From: Umezawaea endophytica
Lineage (GTDB): Bacteria; Actinomycetota; Actinomycetes; Mycobacteriales; Pseudonocardiaceae
Direction: 5' to 3'
DNA length: 64,000 nucleotides
NCBI RefSeq assembly: GCF_025061645.1
Contig: NZ_JANYMP010000002.1
Span: forward strand, 248,001-312,000
In this document: positions 15,197 through 23,984 of the stretch, in pieces
Position numbering within the stretch: the first letter of the stretch is position 1
Layout of the letters: every line of letters starts with the position of its first letter
Notes under the pieces: generated by a model
Told to the model about the DNA's origin: nothing
The model's database searches: none
The model's input: the letters and a program-made list of their open reading frames with translations, nothing else
Made by a program: the position numbers and the translations under genes

Positions 15197-16654
15197 CTAG
15201 TCGTCCGCCAACGCCCGGCGGAGCTGCGCGACCACCAGTTCCCGCCGCAGGTCCTCGCGGGGCAGCGCACCGGCGAGGCGGTCGAGCGCCTCGGCGTCGT
15301 CGCGCCCGTCGTCGGTGCGGGTGAACTCCCACAGGCTCTCCGCGTCACCGCGGCTGATCACCGCCCGGCGCACCCCGGCCAGCAGGTCTTCCCGCTCCTC
15401 GCACACCACGGGCGCCTCGGACCTCGGGAGCAGCGCGCCCCGGTACCCGGCAACGGCGGCGGTGGCGTCCCCACCCCGTACGGCCTTCCGGACGGCGACG
15501 AAGTCCCCGCGCACGTCCGCCAGCAGCCGGTAGGGCCGGGTCAGCAGGACGCCATCACCCAACTGGGCCCGCAACCGGTGCATCTCCGCCCGGACGGTCG
15601 TCGGGTTCCCCCGGTCCCCGTACAGCCGCAGCGCCAGTTGCTCCGCCGTCAGCCCTGCGGGGTGCAGCGCCAGCGCGGTGAGGATCTCGGCGTGCCGCAG
15701 CGACAACGGCAGCCGCCGACCGTCCAACTCGGCCACGGGGTGGTCCGTGCCGAGGAAATCCAGTGACAGCAACGGTTTCCGGGCCGGGCCACCGGTACGG
15801 GGCACGCGCAGCAGGTACCCCTCGGCCAGCGCTTCGAGCACCCCGATCCGTCCGTCGGGCAGCACCAGTCGGTCGACGGCCACCGGGATCCGGTTCGGCA
15901 GCATCCCCAGCGGCTCGGTCGCCAGCACCCGCCCGGTGGGGCTCAGCAACGCGCCCGGCTCACCCCGCAACGCCGTGAGGTGACGCATGTTCCGCGCCCG
16001 CAACCGCTCGTCGCGGGTGGCGACCTGCACCTGCAACTGCCCTTCGGCGAGCCGGGCCGCGGCGGAGACCAGGGCCCCCATCGCCGGGTGCACGGTCCGC
16101 AGCGGGCCGCTGATGTCGACCGCCCCGAGCATCCGACCGGTGTCGGGGTCGCGGACGGGGCTCGCCGCGCACGTCCACCCGTGGTAGGCCCGGACCAGGT
16201 GCTCGGCCGAGTGCACGGTGACCGGCTTGCCCAGCGCCAGCGCGGTCCCCATCGCGTTGGTGCCGCTGGCGGACTCGCTCCACTGCGCGCCCTCGGTCAG
16301 GTGCACGCGGTCGGCGGCCCGGCGGATCCCCGACTCGCCCTCGCACCACAGGACGTTCCCGTCGGCGTCGGTGATGATCATGACGTGCATGGCCTCGTCC
16401 GCGATGCTCACCAGCGTCTCGCGCAGCAGCGGCAGCACGGACGCGAGCGGGTGGGCGTCCCGCAGGTCCACGACCTGCGACGCCTCGTACACGACCGGCG
16501 CCACGCGCTGCTCGGGGTCGACCCGCGCCGCCAGCGACCGGTGCCACGACTCGGAGATGACCGGGCGGGGTTCGCCGCCGACACCCGACAGCACCGAGTC
16601 GTACACCCGGCTGAGCGCGCGCGAGCGCCGCTGGGCGTCGTCGGCTGGGTGCAT
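15197..16654 (-). CDS. GAF-domain regulator with C-terminal winged helix (module copy 2)
   Basis: This 485-residue paralogue of the regulator at 12204-13670 has the same domain order. The AcoR-like GAF sensor carries [35 protein letters not shown] and [20 protein letters not shown]. The winged-helix core is [33 protein letters not shown], followed by [25 protein letters not shown]. It is divergent from the functional aldehyde dehydrogenase at 16793 with a 138-bp spacer, almost the same as in copy 1. Its stop lies 17 bp from the convergent stop of the pseudoenzyme. Likely an activator of the ALDH-DUF779 operon in response to an aldehyde or alcohol; the inducer is unknown. Confidence 0.85.
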   Translation of the reverse strand: MHPADDAQRRSRALSRVYDSVLSGVGGEPRPVISESWHRSLAARVDPEQRVAPVVYEASQVVDLRDAHPLASVLPLLRETLVSIADEAMHVMIITDADGNVLWCEGESGIRRAADRVHLTEGAQWSESASGTNAMGTALALGKPVTVHSAEHLVRAYHGWTCAASPVRDPDTGRMLGAVDISGPLRTVHPAMGALVSAAARLAEGQLQVQVATRDERLRARNMRHLTALRGEPGALLSPTGRVLATEPLGMLPNRIPVAVDRLVLPDGRIGVLEALAEGYLLRVPRTGGPARKPLLSLDFLGTDHPVAELDGRRLPLSLRHAEILTALALHPAGLTAEQLALRLYGDRGNPTTVRAEMHRLRAQLGDGVLLTRPYRLLADVRGDFVAVRKAVRGGDATAAVAGYRGALLPRSEAPVVCEEREDLLAGVRRAVISRGDAESLWEFTRTDDGRDDAEALDRLAGALPREDLRRELVVAQLRRALADD

Positions 16655-16722
16655 GCGACCTCCAACACCCAGGATGACCCGCGATTACCCGTGACCGCAA
16701 CCTGCCGGTTCACCCGAACGGA

Positions 16723-16756
16723 TGAAACGAACATGCAACGTAGGGCTGCCTACCGT
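16723..16756 (+). promoter_or_regulatory. Direct-repeat operator and -10, module copy 2
   Basis: TGAAACG (16723-16729) and TGCAACG (16734-16740) form a direct repeat with 11-bp period. TGCAACGT is followed after exactly 9 bp by TACCGT (16751-16756), the likely -10. The spacing is identical to module copy 1 although the intervening bases differ. Confidence 0.57.
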
Positions 16757-16792
16757 GAGACCCACATCACGCAAAGAAGCGGGAGGCGACAC

Positions 16793-18316
16793 ATGGCGGA
16801 GTTCGCGGCACCTGGTCAGCAGGGCAGCGTCGTGGCGTACCAGGAGCGGTACGACCACTTCATCGGAGGCGAGTACGTGGCCCCGGCCAAGGGCGCCTAC
16901 TTCGAGAACCCCACCCCCGTCACGGGGCAGGTGTTCACCGAGATCGCCAGGGGCACGGCGGAGGACGTCGAGAAGGCGCTGGACGCGGCGCACGGCGCCT
17001 CACGCGCGTGGGGCCGGACCTCCCCGGCCGAGCGGGCGAACGTCCTCAACCGGATCGCCGACCGCATGGAGGAGAACCTCGAGGCGATAGCGGTCGCCGA
17101 GTGCTGGGAGAACGGCAAGCCCGTCCGCGAGACGCTGGCCGCCGACATCCCGCTCGCCATCGACCACTTCCGCTACTTCGCGGGCGTCATCCGCGCCCAG
17201 GAGGGCGGGATCTCGCAGATCGACCAGGACCTGGTGGCGTACCACTTCCAGGAGCCGCTCGGCGTCGTCGGCCAGATCATCCCGTGGAACTTCCCGATCC
17301 TGATGGCCACGTGGAAGCTCGCCCCCGCGCTGGCGGCGGGCAACTGCGTCGTGCTCAAACCCGCCGAGCAGACGCCCGCGTCGATCCACGTGCTGCTGAG
17401 CTTCATCGCGGACCTGCTGCCGCCGGGCGTCCTCAACGTGGTCAACGGGTTCGGCGTCGAAGCGGGCAAGCCGCTGGCGTCGAGCAGCCGGATCGCGAAG
17501 ATCGCGTTCACCGGTGAGACCACCACCGGCAGGCTGATCATGCAGTACGCCAGCGAGAACATCATCCCGGTGACGCTGGAGCTGGGCGGCAAGAGCCCGA
17601 ACATCTTCTTCGAGGACGTGGCCGCGACGCGCGACTCGTTCTACGACAAGGCCCTCGAGGGCTTCACGATGTTCGCGCTCAACCAGGGCGAGGTCTGCAC
17701 CTGCCCGTCGCGCGCGCTCATCCAGAGCTCCATCTACGACCAGTTCCTGGCCGACGCGACCGAGCGCACCAAGGCCGTGAAGCAGGGCAACCCGCTGGAC
17801 ACCGACACGATGATCGGCGCGCAGGCCAGCAACGACCAGCTCGAGAAGATCCTCTCCTACATCGACATCGGCAAGCAGGAGGGCGCCAAGCTGGTCACCG
17901 GCGGCGAGCGCGCCGACCTCGGCGGCGACCTGTCCGGCGGCTACTACGTCACGCCGACGATCTTCGAGGGCGACAACAAGATGCGGATCTTCCAGGAGGA
18001 GATCTTCGGCCCGGTCGTGTCGGTCGCCCGGTTCGACGACTACGACGACGCCGTGAAGACCGCCAACGACACGCTGTACGGGCTCGGGGCGGGCGTGTGG
18101 TCCCGCGACGGTGGGACGGCGTACCGCGCGGGCCGCGACATTCAGGCGGGCCGGGTGTGGGTGAACAACTACCACGCCTACCCGGCGCACGCGGCGTTCG
18201 GCGGCTACAAGGACTCCGGCATCGGCCGCGAGAACCACCGGATGATGCTGGACCACTACCAGCAGACGAAGAACCTGCTGGTCAGCTACTCGCAGAACGC
18301 GCAGGGCTTCTTCTGA
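16793..18316 (+). CDS. exaC: NAD-dependent aldehyde dehydrogenase, ExaC/AldB type
   Basis: A 507-residue enzyme oxidising acetaldehyde or related aldehydes to acids in the cytoplasm. All active-site elements are present: PWNFP with Asn166, nucleotide loop GETTTG (241-246), general base Glu263 in LELGGKS, and nucleophile Cys302 in GEVCTCPSR. The C-terminal [19 protein letters not shown] matches the acetaldehyde dehydrogenase subgroup. ATG 16793 follows GGGAGG (16781-16786). The DUF779 gene overlaps its stop (TGATG), a hallmark pairing of this subgroup. The divergent GAF regulator and the operator at 16723-16756 probably control it. Confidence 0.93.
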   Translation: MAEFAAPGQQGSVVAYQERYDHFIGGEYVAPAKGAYFENPTPVTGQVFTEIARGTAEDVEKALDAAHGASRAWGRTSPAERANVLNRIADRMEENLEAIAVAECWENGKPVRETLAADIPLAIDHFRYFAGVIRAQEGGISQIDQDLVAYHFQEPLGVVGQIIPWNFPILMATWKLAPALAAGNCVVLKPAEQTPASIHVLLSFIADLLPPGVLNVVNGFGVEAGKPLASSSRIAKIAFTGETTTGRLIMQYASENIIPVTLELGGKSPNIFFEDVAATRDSFYDKALEGFTMFALNQGEVCTCPSRALIQSSIYDQFLADATERTKAVKQGNPLDTDTMIGAQASNDQLEKILSYIDIGKQEGAKLVTGGERADLGGDLSGGYYVTPTIFEGDNKMRIFQEEIFGPVVSVARFDDYDDAVKTANDTLYGLGAGVWSRDGGTAYRAGRDIQAGRVWVNNYHAYPAHAAFGGYKDSGIGRENHRMMLDHYQQTKNLLVSYSQNAQGFF

Positions 18317-18681
18317 TGGACCGGGTAGCCCTCACGCAGGAGGCGGCGGAACTCATCCGCCGCCTCCGGGCGGACCACGGGCCGCTGATGTTCCACCAGT
18401 CCGGCGGGTGCTGCGACGGCAGCGCCCCGATGTGCTACCCGGCGGGCGAGTTCCGCACGGGCGGCTCGGATACCCACCTGGGCGACCTCGTCGTGGACGA
18501 CGAGCCCGTCCCGGTGTGGATGTCCGCCAAGCAGTTCGAGTACTGGCGCCACACCCACCTCACCATCGACGTCGTGCCGGGGCGAGGCAGCGGGTTCTCG
18601 TTGGAGGCTCCGCTAGGTGTGCGCTTCTTGATCCGCTCGCGCTTGCTCACCGACGAGGAATCGTTGGCGTTGAACGGTTAG
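18316..18681 (+). CDS. DUF779 protein, aldehyde dehydrogenase partner
   Basis: This 121-residue protein begins at the ATG that shares its A with the TGA of the aldehyde dehydrogenase, implying translational coupling. Family hallmarks are the cysteine-rich FHQSGGCCDGSAPMCYP (residues 26-42) and later VWMSAKQFEYWRHTHLTIDVVPGRGSGFSLE. DUF779 genes almost always follow acetaldehyde-type dehydrogenases. The Cys cluster suggests metal or redox chemistry, but the biochemical function has not been settled to my knowledge. Confidence 0.88.
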   Translation: MDRVALTQEAAELIRRLRADHGPLMFHQSGGCCDGSAPMCYPAGEFRTGGSDTHLGDLVVDDEPVPVWMSAKQFEYWRHTHLTIDVVPGRGSGFSLEAPLGVRFLIRSRLLTDEESLALNG

Positions 18682-18747
18682 GCCCTCCTCGTCGGGTTCC
18701 CCTCGCTATCGTGGTCGTGATCCATCGACCACTCCGGGGGGAACTCG

Positions 18748-19767
18748 ATGAGGACCTTGCTGCTCGCGCTCGTCGCGGGCCTGCTCTCACTCGCCACACC
18801 CGCGTCCGCCGGCGGGCCACCGCCGGTCATCTACGACAGCGACCTCGACATCGACGACGCCGCGACCCTGGCCTACCTGTGCGCCGAACACCACCGCGGC
18901 CGGATCGACCTGCGGGCCGTCACGGTCACCACCAGCGGTTTCGGCTATCCCGGCCGGGTGCGGCAGCACGCGATCAGCGTGCTCCGCCAGTGCGGCCTGC
19001 CGAACGTCCCGGTCGCCGAAGGCGTCCACGAGGCCGTGCACCCGGCGCCCGCCGAAGCGCGCGTGGACGTGGAGGACGTGCTGTCCGGCGCGCTCGGCGA
19101 CCGGGACGAGAACCCCGGTCCCGCAACGGGAACCGCCGCCGACCTGATCCGCCGAACACTGGCGTCGTCGTCGCGCAAGGTCACGATCCTGGCCACCGGC
19201 CCGCTGTCGAACCTGGCGACAGCCCTGCCCGAGGGGGACCGGCTGACCCGCCGGATCGCGGCGGTGCACGCCATGAACGGCGCGGTCCACGTGCCCGGCA
19301 ACCTGTTCGGCTCGGCCCTGCCGGGGTTCGACAACACCCAGGAGTTGAACGCCTGGATGGACCCGGCGGCCACCGCCGCCGTGCTCCGCGCGCTGCCAGG
19401 GGTGCACCTGACCCCGTTGGACACCACCAACCACGTTCCCATCACGCAGGACTACGTGGACCGGCTCGGCGCGGACCTCACCACGCCCAGCGCCCGGATC
19501 GTCCACGCGATCATGACGCAACCCGTGATGAGGAACGGAATTCCGCTCGGCATCTACTTCTGGTGGGACGCCGTGGCCGCGCTGCGCGCGTTCCGCGACG
19601 AGGGCGTGATCACCGAGGAGCGCGACACCCGGATCACCGTCGTCCAGGACGGCCCGCAGAGCGGGCGAACCGTGGTTTCCCAGCGGGGGAACAAGATCCG
19701 GGTCGCCTACGGCGCCGACCGTGAGAAGTTCGAGCAGGAGTACCTCGACGGCCTGAACGGTCGTTGA
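18748..19767 (+). CDS. Secreted inosine-uridine-preferring nucleoside hydrolase
   Basis: The 339-residue precursor has an N-terminal signal peptide (MRTLLLALVAGLLSLATPASA). The mature protein opens with VIYDSDLDIDDAATLAYL, a variant of the DTDPGxDD calcium motif in which all the metal-binding Asp are kept but Pro-Gly is lost. ILATGPLSNLA and the FDNTQELNAWMDP segment, the latter replacing the usual NxxxDPEAA, are family features. It should release bases from extracellular nucleosides for salvage. ATG 18748 follows a strong GGGGGGAA. It ends at a 13-bp hairpin shared with the convergent hexosaminidase. Confidence 0.86.
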   Translation: MRTLLLALVAGLLSLATPASAGGPPPVIYDSDLDIDDAATLAYLCAEHHRGRIDLRAVTVTTSGFGYPGRVRQHAISVLRQCGLPNVPVAEGVHEAVHPAPAEARVDVEDVLSGALGDRDENPGPATGTAADLIRRTLASSSRKVTILATGPLSNLATALPEGDRLTRRIAAVHAMNGAVHVPGNLFGSALPGFDNTQELNAWMDPAATAAVLRALPGVHLTPLDTTNHVPITQDYVDRLGADLTTPSARIVHAIMTQPVMRNGIPLGIYFWWDAVAALRAFRDEGVITEERDTRITVVQDGPQSGRTVVSQRGNKIRVAYGADREKFEQEYLDGLNGR

Positions 19768-19772
19768 GCGAG

Positions 19773-19806
19773 CGGGGTGAGGACCTACGCGCGGGTCCTC
19801 ACCCCG
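19773..19806. terminator. Perfect 13-bp bidirectional terminator hairpin
   Basis: CGGGGTGAGGACC (19773-19785) pairs exactly with 19794-19806 around an 8-nt loop, between convergent stops of the nucleoside hydrolase and hexosaminidase genes. Confidence 0.75.
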
Positions 19807-19814
19807 TTGCGCGA

Positions 19815-21410
19815 TCAATTCCCCCAGGGCACCTGGGGCGAGGCGTAGTAGTTGACCCCCGCAGCCTGCCAACGGGGTCCCTGGGCGGCGAGCCGCTTGG
19901 AGAAGTCCGTCCAGTCGTGCGTCGACTGCGGCGACCACCCGAGTTCGGCGATGGCGGGCAGCCTCGGGAACGCCATCTGCTCGACGTCGGACGACTCGTC
20001 GAGGGTTTCCGTCCACAGCGGAGCCTCGACGCCGCGGACGGCCGACTCCGGCACGCCCTTCAGGTAGGCGCCGGGGTTCCAGTCGTAGGCGTCCTGGACG
20101 TCGGTGTAGCCCGCCCAGTCCAGGCCCAGCTCGGTGTTCTCGTCGTACTTCATGTCCAGGTACGCCTTGGACGCGGGCGAGAGCAGGACCTTGTTGCCCC
20201 GCGCGGCCGCGGCGGCCACGTCGGCGTCCTCGGTGTCGGTGCCCCAGTACTGGGCGACGGCGGAGGTGGCCGGGTTCGTCTTCACGAACTCGTGCCAGCC
20301 CAGCGCCAGCTTGCCGTGCTTCTTCACCAGCGGCAGCACCTTGTCCATGAAGGTCTTGAAGTCCGGCTCGGTCGTGGAGTGGGCCTCGTCGCCGCCGATG
20401 TGCAGGAACGGGCCGGGCGTCAACGCGGCCAGCTCGCGCAGCACGTCGTCGACGAACCGGTAGGTGATCGGCTTGTCGATGCACAGCGAGCTGAACCCGA
20501 CCTCGGTGCCGTCGTAGAGCGGCGGCGCGACGCCGTCGCAGTTCAGCTCGGCGTACGACGCGAGGGCCGCGTTGGTGTGGCCCGGCATGTCGATCTCCGG
20601 GATCACCGTGATACCACGGGATCCGGCGTACGTCACCAGGGACTTGTACTGCTCCTGGGTGTAGTAGCCGCCCTTGCCGCCACCGACCTCGATGCTGCCG
20701 CCGTACGTCGCGAGCCTCGGCCAGCTCTTGATCTCGATGCGCCAGCCCTGGTCGTCCGCGAGGTGCAGGTGCAGGTAGTTGACCTTGTACGCGGCGATCT
20801 GGTCGACGTACCGCTTCACCTCGTCGACGGAGAAGAAGTGCCTCGCCACGTCGAGCATCGCGCCGCGGTGGCCGAAGCGCGGGTAGTCGAGGACGCTGCC
20901 GCCGGGCACGGTCCACGGCCCGGACTGCTTCGTCTTCGCCTCGATCTTCGCGGGCAGTAGCTGCCGCAGCGTCTGGACGCCCGCGAACAGGCCAGCCGCG
21001 GCCCGTGCGCGGATCACGACGCCCCACGGCGTCACGTCGAGCTGGTAGCCCTCCTTGCCGACCTTCGGGTCGGCGCCGACGAGCAGCAGCGTCACGCCCC
21101 TCGGGGTCACGCCGGAGGACACCGGCAGGCGGTAGCCGGTCGCGGGGCGCAGCAGTTCGGCCGCGTACTCGCCGACCTTCCGCGCGTCCGGCGAACCGGG
21201 CTGGGTCTGGATCCTCGCGTTCGCGGTCAGCGAGTAGGACACCCCTGGACGGGGTGTGACCTTGACGGGCGCGGGCACGATCTGGCGCAACGACGTCTCC
21301 GGGGTTGCTTGAGCTGGGCTCGCCGCGCCGACCGCGACCGCTGTGGTTCCGGCGAGCAGCAGTGCCAGAGCGGCACCGCGCACCCGCCGTGCTTTTCCAC
21401 CGATCCCCAC
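19815..21410 (-). CDS. Secreted GH20 beta-N-acetylhexosaminidase
   Basis: A 531-residue precursor with signal peptide (hydrophobic 12-32, cleavage near AQA-TPET). A GH20b domain is followed by the catalytic barrel: HRGAMLDVARHFFS, LHLHLADDQGWRIEIKSWP, PEIDMPGHTNAA and the catalytic pair Asp341-Glu342 in HIGGDEAH. The C-terminal WTETLDESSDVEQMAFPRLPAIAELGW is typical. It removes terminal GlcNAc from chitooligosaccharides by substrate-assisted catalysis, complementing the LPMO at 11.5 kb. A dre-like box lies 77 bp upstream of the start, so derepression by glucosamine phosphates through DasR is likely (inference). Confidence 0.93.
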   Translation of the reverse strand: MGIGGKARRVRGAALALLLAGTTAVAVGAASPAQATPETSLRQIVPAPVKVTPRPGVSYSLTANARIQTQPGSPDARKVGEYAAELLRPATGYRLPVSSGVTPRGVTLLLVGADPKVGKEGYQLDVTPWGVVIRARAAAGLFAGVQTLRQLLPAKIEAKTKQSGPWTVPGGSVLDYPRFGHRGAMLDVARHFFSVDEVKRYVDQIAAYKVNYLHLHLADDQGWRIEIKSWPRLATYGGSIEVGGGKGGYYTQEQYKSLVTYAGSRGITVIPEIDMPGHTNAALASYAELNCDGVAPPLYDGTEVGFSSLCIDKPITYRFVDDVLRELAALTPGPFLHIGGDEAHSTTEPDFKTFMDKVLPLVKKHGKLALGWHEFVKTNPATSAVAQYWGTDTEDADVAAAAARGNKVLLSPASKAYLDMKYDENTELGLDWAGYTDVQDAYDWNPGAYLKGVPESAVRGVEAPLWTETLDESSDVEQMAFPRLPAIAELGWSPQSTHDWTDFSKRLAAQGPRWQAAGVNYYASPQVPWGN

Positions 21411-21486
21411 GAAATCCTCCTGGCCAGGCTGGAACCAACCGTGCGGCGGCGGCTGATTTCACCGTTACAGCCAGCCCTGGAGCTGT

Positions 21487-21502
21487 CAAGGTCCAGACCA
21501 AT
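21487..21502. promoter_or_regulatory. dre-like (DasR) box upstream of GH20
   Basis: Read on the minus strand, ATTGGTCTGGACCTTG matches the dre consensus (A-Y-TGGTCTAGACCA-) at 12 to 13 of 16 positions with the full GGTCT-GACC core. It sits about 77-92 bp upstream of the hexosaminidase start. Confidence 0.55.
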
Positions 21503-23010
21503 CAGGACAGCTTCGGCTTCCCGACCTTCCGCCAGACGGCCGGGAACCGCTGCTCGATCAGGGCCGCCGCGCCGCTCTCCAGGCCGTGCAGCAGACCGAA
21601 GGTGAACCCGTTCTCGCCGTCGAGGTGCGCCTGCACGCCGAGTTCCCGCAGGGCGGGCCGGGCCACCACGCTGTCCTGGTGCTCACCGAGCAGCGTCTGG
21701 ATCCCCTTGATCCGCTTGCGGTACGCCTTGGCGCCCTTGCCGAACACCGGCACGGCCGCCTCCGTCGTGTAGCGCAAGCGCTTGGCCGCCTTGCGCGACT
21801 CGTGCAGCGCCACGTCGCGCACCTCGCCGGGTGACGTGTCGAGCACCTCCTCGGCGTGCCGGGCCAGCCTGCGGTAGCTCTTGTCGACCAGGGCGGGCAG
21901 CGCCTTGGTCGCCCGTTCCGCCGCGAGCGGGGTCAACGGCGGCGCGGCCAGCAGCGCGTCGACCGCGTCGAGCAGCGCGAAGTAGCGGGCGCTGTTGAGG
22001 GTCGCCACGCTGGTCGCGTGCGCGGCCTGCTCCAGCGGGGAGAAGTGCCTGGTCAGCCGGGCCGCGATCGGGCCGAGCACCAGGTCCGGGTCGAGCCGAG
22101 CGACGCCGTCGGAGAACCGCTCCCGCAGCACCTCCAGGTCGCGCGCCTCGCCGAGCACCCCGGCCAGCCACTTCAGCTCCGTCGTCAACTCCCGCGTCCG
22201 CTCGCGGTCGACGACCTTGCCGTAGGCCTGGAGCGCGCTGCGGATCCGCCGGGTGGCCACCCGCATCTGGTGCACGGCGTCGTCCTGGTCGCGGCGCACC
22301 GCCGGGTCGTAGTGCTTGAGCGCGGCGGCGTGCTCGTGCAGGTAAGCCAGCACCACGTCGCCCGTGGTCGCCTTGCGCCCGGTGCGCGGACCGGGCGGCT
22401 TGGGCCCCATCCGGTCGGCCAGCAGGCGGGTCAGCTTCGCCGACGACGTCGACCTGCGGATGCCCGCGGTGTAGAGCCTGCGCTCCACGACGTCGAGCAG
22501 CTCGCGCCCGCCGCGTTCGCCCAGCTCGACCTCGATCTCCCGCCACGAGTCCGTCGTGGACCCCTCGTCCACGACCTCCGCCGACACCAGGTCCTCGACC
22601 ACCTCGACCAGCAGGTCGCCGTGCTCGTCGACGAGCTGCCACCGCTCGCGGGTGGTCCGGATCCGCGCGACCGGCGCCAGCGCCGCACCCCGCGCGTGCA
22701 CCTGCACCAGGCCGGTCAGCTCCTTCGGCGGCTTCTTCGCCTTGCCCAGCGGCACCCGGACCTCCTCGCGGGTGTCCTCGCCGACCGGCAGCTTCAGGTG
22801 CCAGCCCGCGTCGTCCCCTCCGGTGCGCCTGCGCAGCGTCACGCCACCGCGGGCCAGCCGCAGGTCCGGGGTGTCGTAGTAGACGGCTTCGAGTTCGATC
22901 CGCTCCGGCCTGGCCTCCGCGGCCACGCCGGGGAACCCGTCGAGCGGCGGCAGGTCACTGCCCGCCGGGGCTTCGTACTTGCGTTCGGTCTCGTGCACGG
23001 AGGTCGACAT
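21502..23010 (-). CDS. CYTH-CHAD domain protein
   Basis: A 502-residue cytoplasmic protein. The N-terminal CYTH/triphosphate tunnel domain has the ExExK motif at residues 7-11 (ETERK), then VYYDTPDLRLARGGVTLRRR, WHLKLP and an EIEVELGE strand. The C-terminal CHAD domain (from about 215) is helical with regularly spaced His, Arg and Lys: HQMRVATRRIRSAL, ELKWLAGVLGEARDLEVL, HESRKAAKRLRYTTEA, LQT/LGEHQDSVV. CHAD domains bind inorganic polyphosphate and CYTH domains bind triphosphates, so a polyphosphate-related role is likely. No kinase or GDPD gene is adjacent. ATG 23010 is used. Confidence 0.9.
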   Translation of the reverse strand: MSTSVHETERKYEAPAGSDLPPLDGFPGVAAEARPERIELEAVYYDTPDLRLARGGVTLRRRTGGDDAGWHLKLPVGEDTREEVRVPLGKAKKPPKELTGLVQVHARGAALAPVARIRTTRERWQLVDEHGDLLVEVVEDLVSAEVVDEGSTTDSWREIEVELGERGGRELLDVVERRLYTAGIRRSTSSAKLTRLLADRMGPKPPGPRTGRKATTGDVVLAYLHEHAAALKHYDPAVRRDQDDAVHQMRVATRRIRSALQAYGKVVDRERTRELTTELKWLAGVLGEARDLEVLRERFSDGVARLDPDLVLGPIAARLTRHFSPLEQAAHATSVATLNSARYFALLDAVDALLAAPPLTPLAAERATKALPALVDKSYRRLARHAEEVLDTSPGEVRDVALHESRKAAKRLRYTTEAAVPVFGKGAKAYRKRIKGIQTLLGEHQDSVVARPALRELGVQAHLDGENGFTFGLLHGLESGAAALIEQRFPAVWRKVGKPKLS

Positions 23011-23170
23011 CTTCTAGACATACACCTTCCGATGTCCGTTCAGTCCTGTTCAGGGGGGTGTCACGTTCCGTGTCCGACCGTTGACCTGGCCGGGGGTAGT
23101 CGTGGGCCCGTCCGCGTGGTTTTCGCGGTCGAGCCGTCAGCGGGAGCGCCACTTGCGGTTGGCTGGACGT

Positions 23171-23968
23171 GTGGCACCCACGGAGAAGGAGCGGCTCGAC
23201 GTAGTCGAGCCCGCGGTCGCAGGCCTCGACACTGAGGCCAAGAGGCTCGACCTCGAACTGAGGAGGGTCAGCGCGCGGTTGCTGGTGCTCGAACGCCGCC
23301 TGTCGGGCGCGGGTGCCGGTCTGGACGAGGACCTCGACGCCGTCGACGAGGAGATCGCGGACGTCGTGGAAGCGCTGCGCAAGGCGTGGGACGCCGAGCA
23401 GGAGGTGCTGGCCGACTCGGTGCGCGTGCGGGTCCGCCAGGAGGTCGCCGAGTTCGAGGAGCTGAAGGCCCGCCGCGAAGCGGGGCGGCGCAGGCTGGAG
23501 GCCGGGCGCAAGCCCAAGTTCGAGCGCGAGAGCATCGGCCACGAGATCCACCAGTTGGACTGGCACATCGGCGCGCGGCAGAGCAACGCCCAGGAGGCGG
23601 CCGACCGGCTCGCCGCCGACGAGCGGGCGACCCAGGAGGCGTGGCGGCTGGAGGCCATCGTCGCGGGGGAGAAGGCGCGCGAGGAGATCTGGGCCGCCGC
23701 GCGGTCCAAGATCGACCGGGCGCTGGCGGCCGACCTGCGGCTGCCGGTGTGGTTCCGGATCGGTCTCGGCGAGATCATCTGCCCGGACCCGGCCCCGTGG
23801 CTGCTGGCGGCGACCGGGCTGGTGGCGTACCGCCTGGAGTACGGGGTGACGGACCCCGTGCGGCCGCTCGGCCCGATCCCGTCCGCGTCCTCCGGCTCGG
23901 CCGCGTGGGTGCGCCGCACGGAGGTCTACGGCGACGTGTCGGAGCAGATGAAGGGCCTGCGGCTGTAG
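23171..23968 (+). CDS. Coiled-coil protein of unknown function
   Basis: From GTG 23171 the product has 265 residues. An alpha-helical coiled coil covers about residues 10-190, with heptads rich in Leu, Arg, Glu and Ala (LDLELRRVSARLLVLERRL, EEIADVVEALRKAWDAEQEVL, EEIWAAARSKIDRAL). A more globular, hydrophobic tail follows: LRLPVWFRIGLGEIICPDPAPWLLAATGLVAYRLEYGV. I do not recognise a family. No signal peptide or transmembrane helix is clear. Start choice is uncertain: a longer frame from 23081 has atypical composition. It is divergent from CYTH-CHAD and convergent with the HNH nuclease gene. Confidence 0.65.
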   Translation: MAPTEKERLDVVEPAVAGLDTEAKRLDLELRRVSARLLVLERRLSGAGAGLDEDLDAVDEEIADVVEALRKAWDAEQEVLADSVRVRVRQEVAEFEELKARREAGRRRLEAGRKPKFERESIGHEIHQLDWHIGARQSNAQEAADRLAADERATQEAWRLEAIVAGEKAREEIWAAARSKIDRALAADLRLPVWFRIGLGEIICPDPAPWLLAATGLVAYRLEYGVTDPVRPLGPIPSASSGSAAWVRRTEVYGDVSEQMKGLRL

Positions 23969-23984
23969 GGGGCGCGGACCCCGG

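Noticed and set aside
12204-16654. Sigma-54 activators of the AcoR type
   Set aside because: The GAF sensors are AcoR-like but there is no AAA+ domain with GAFTGA; the C-terminal part is a winged helix.
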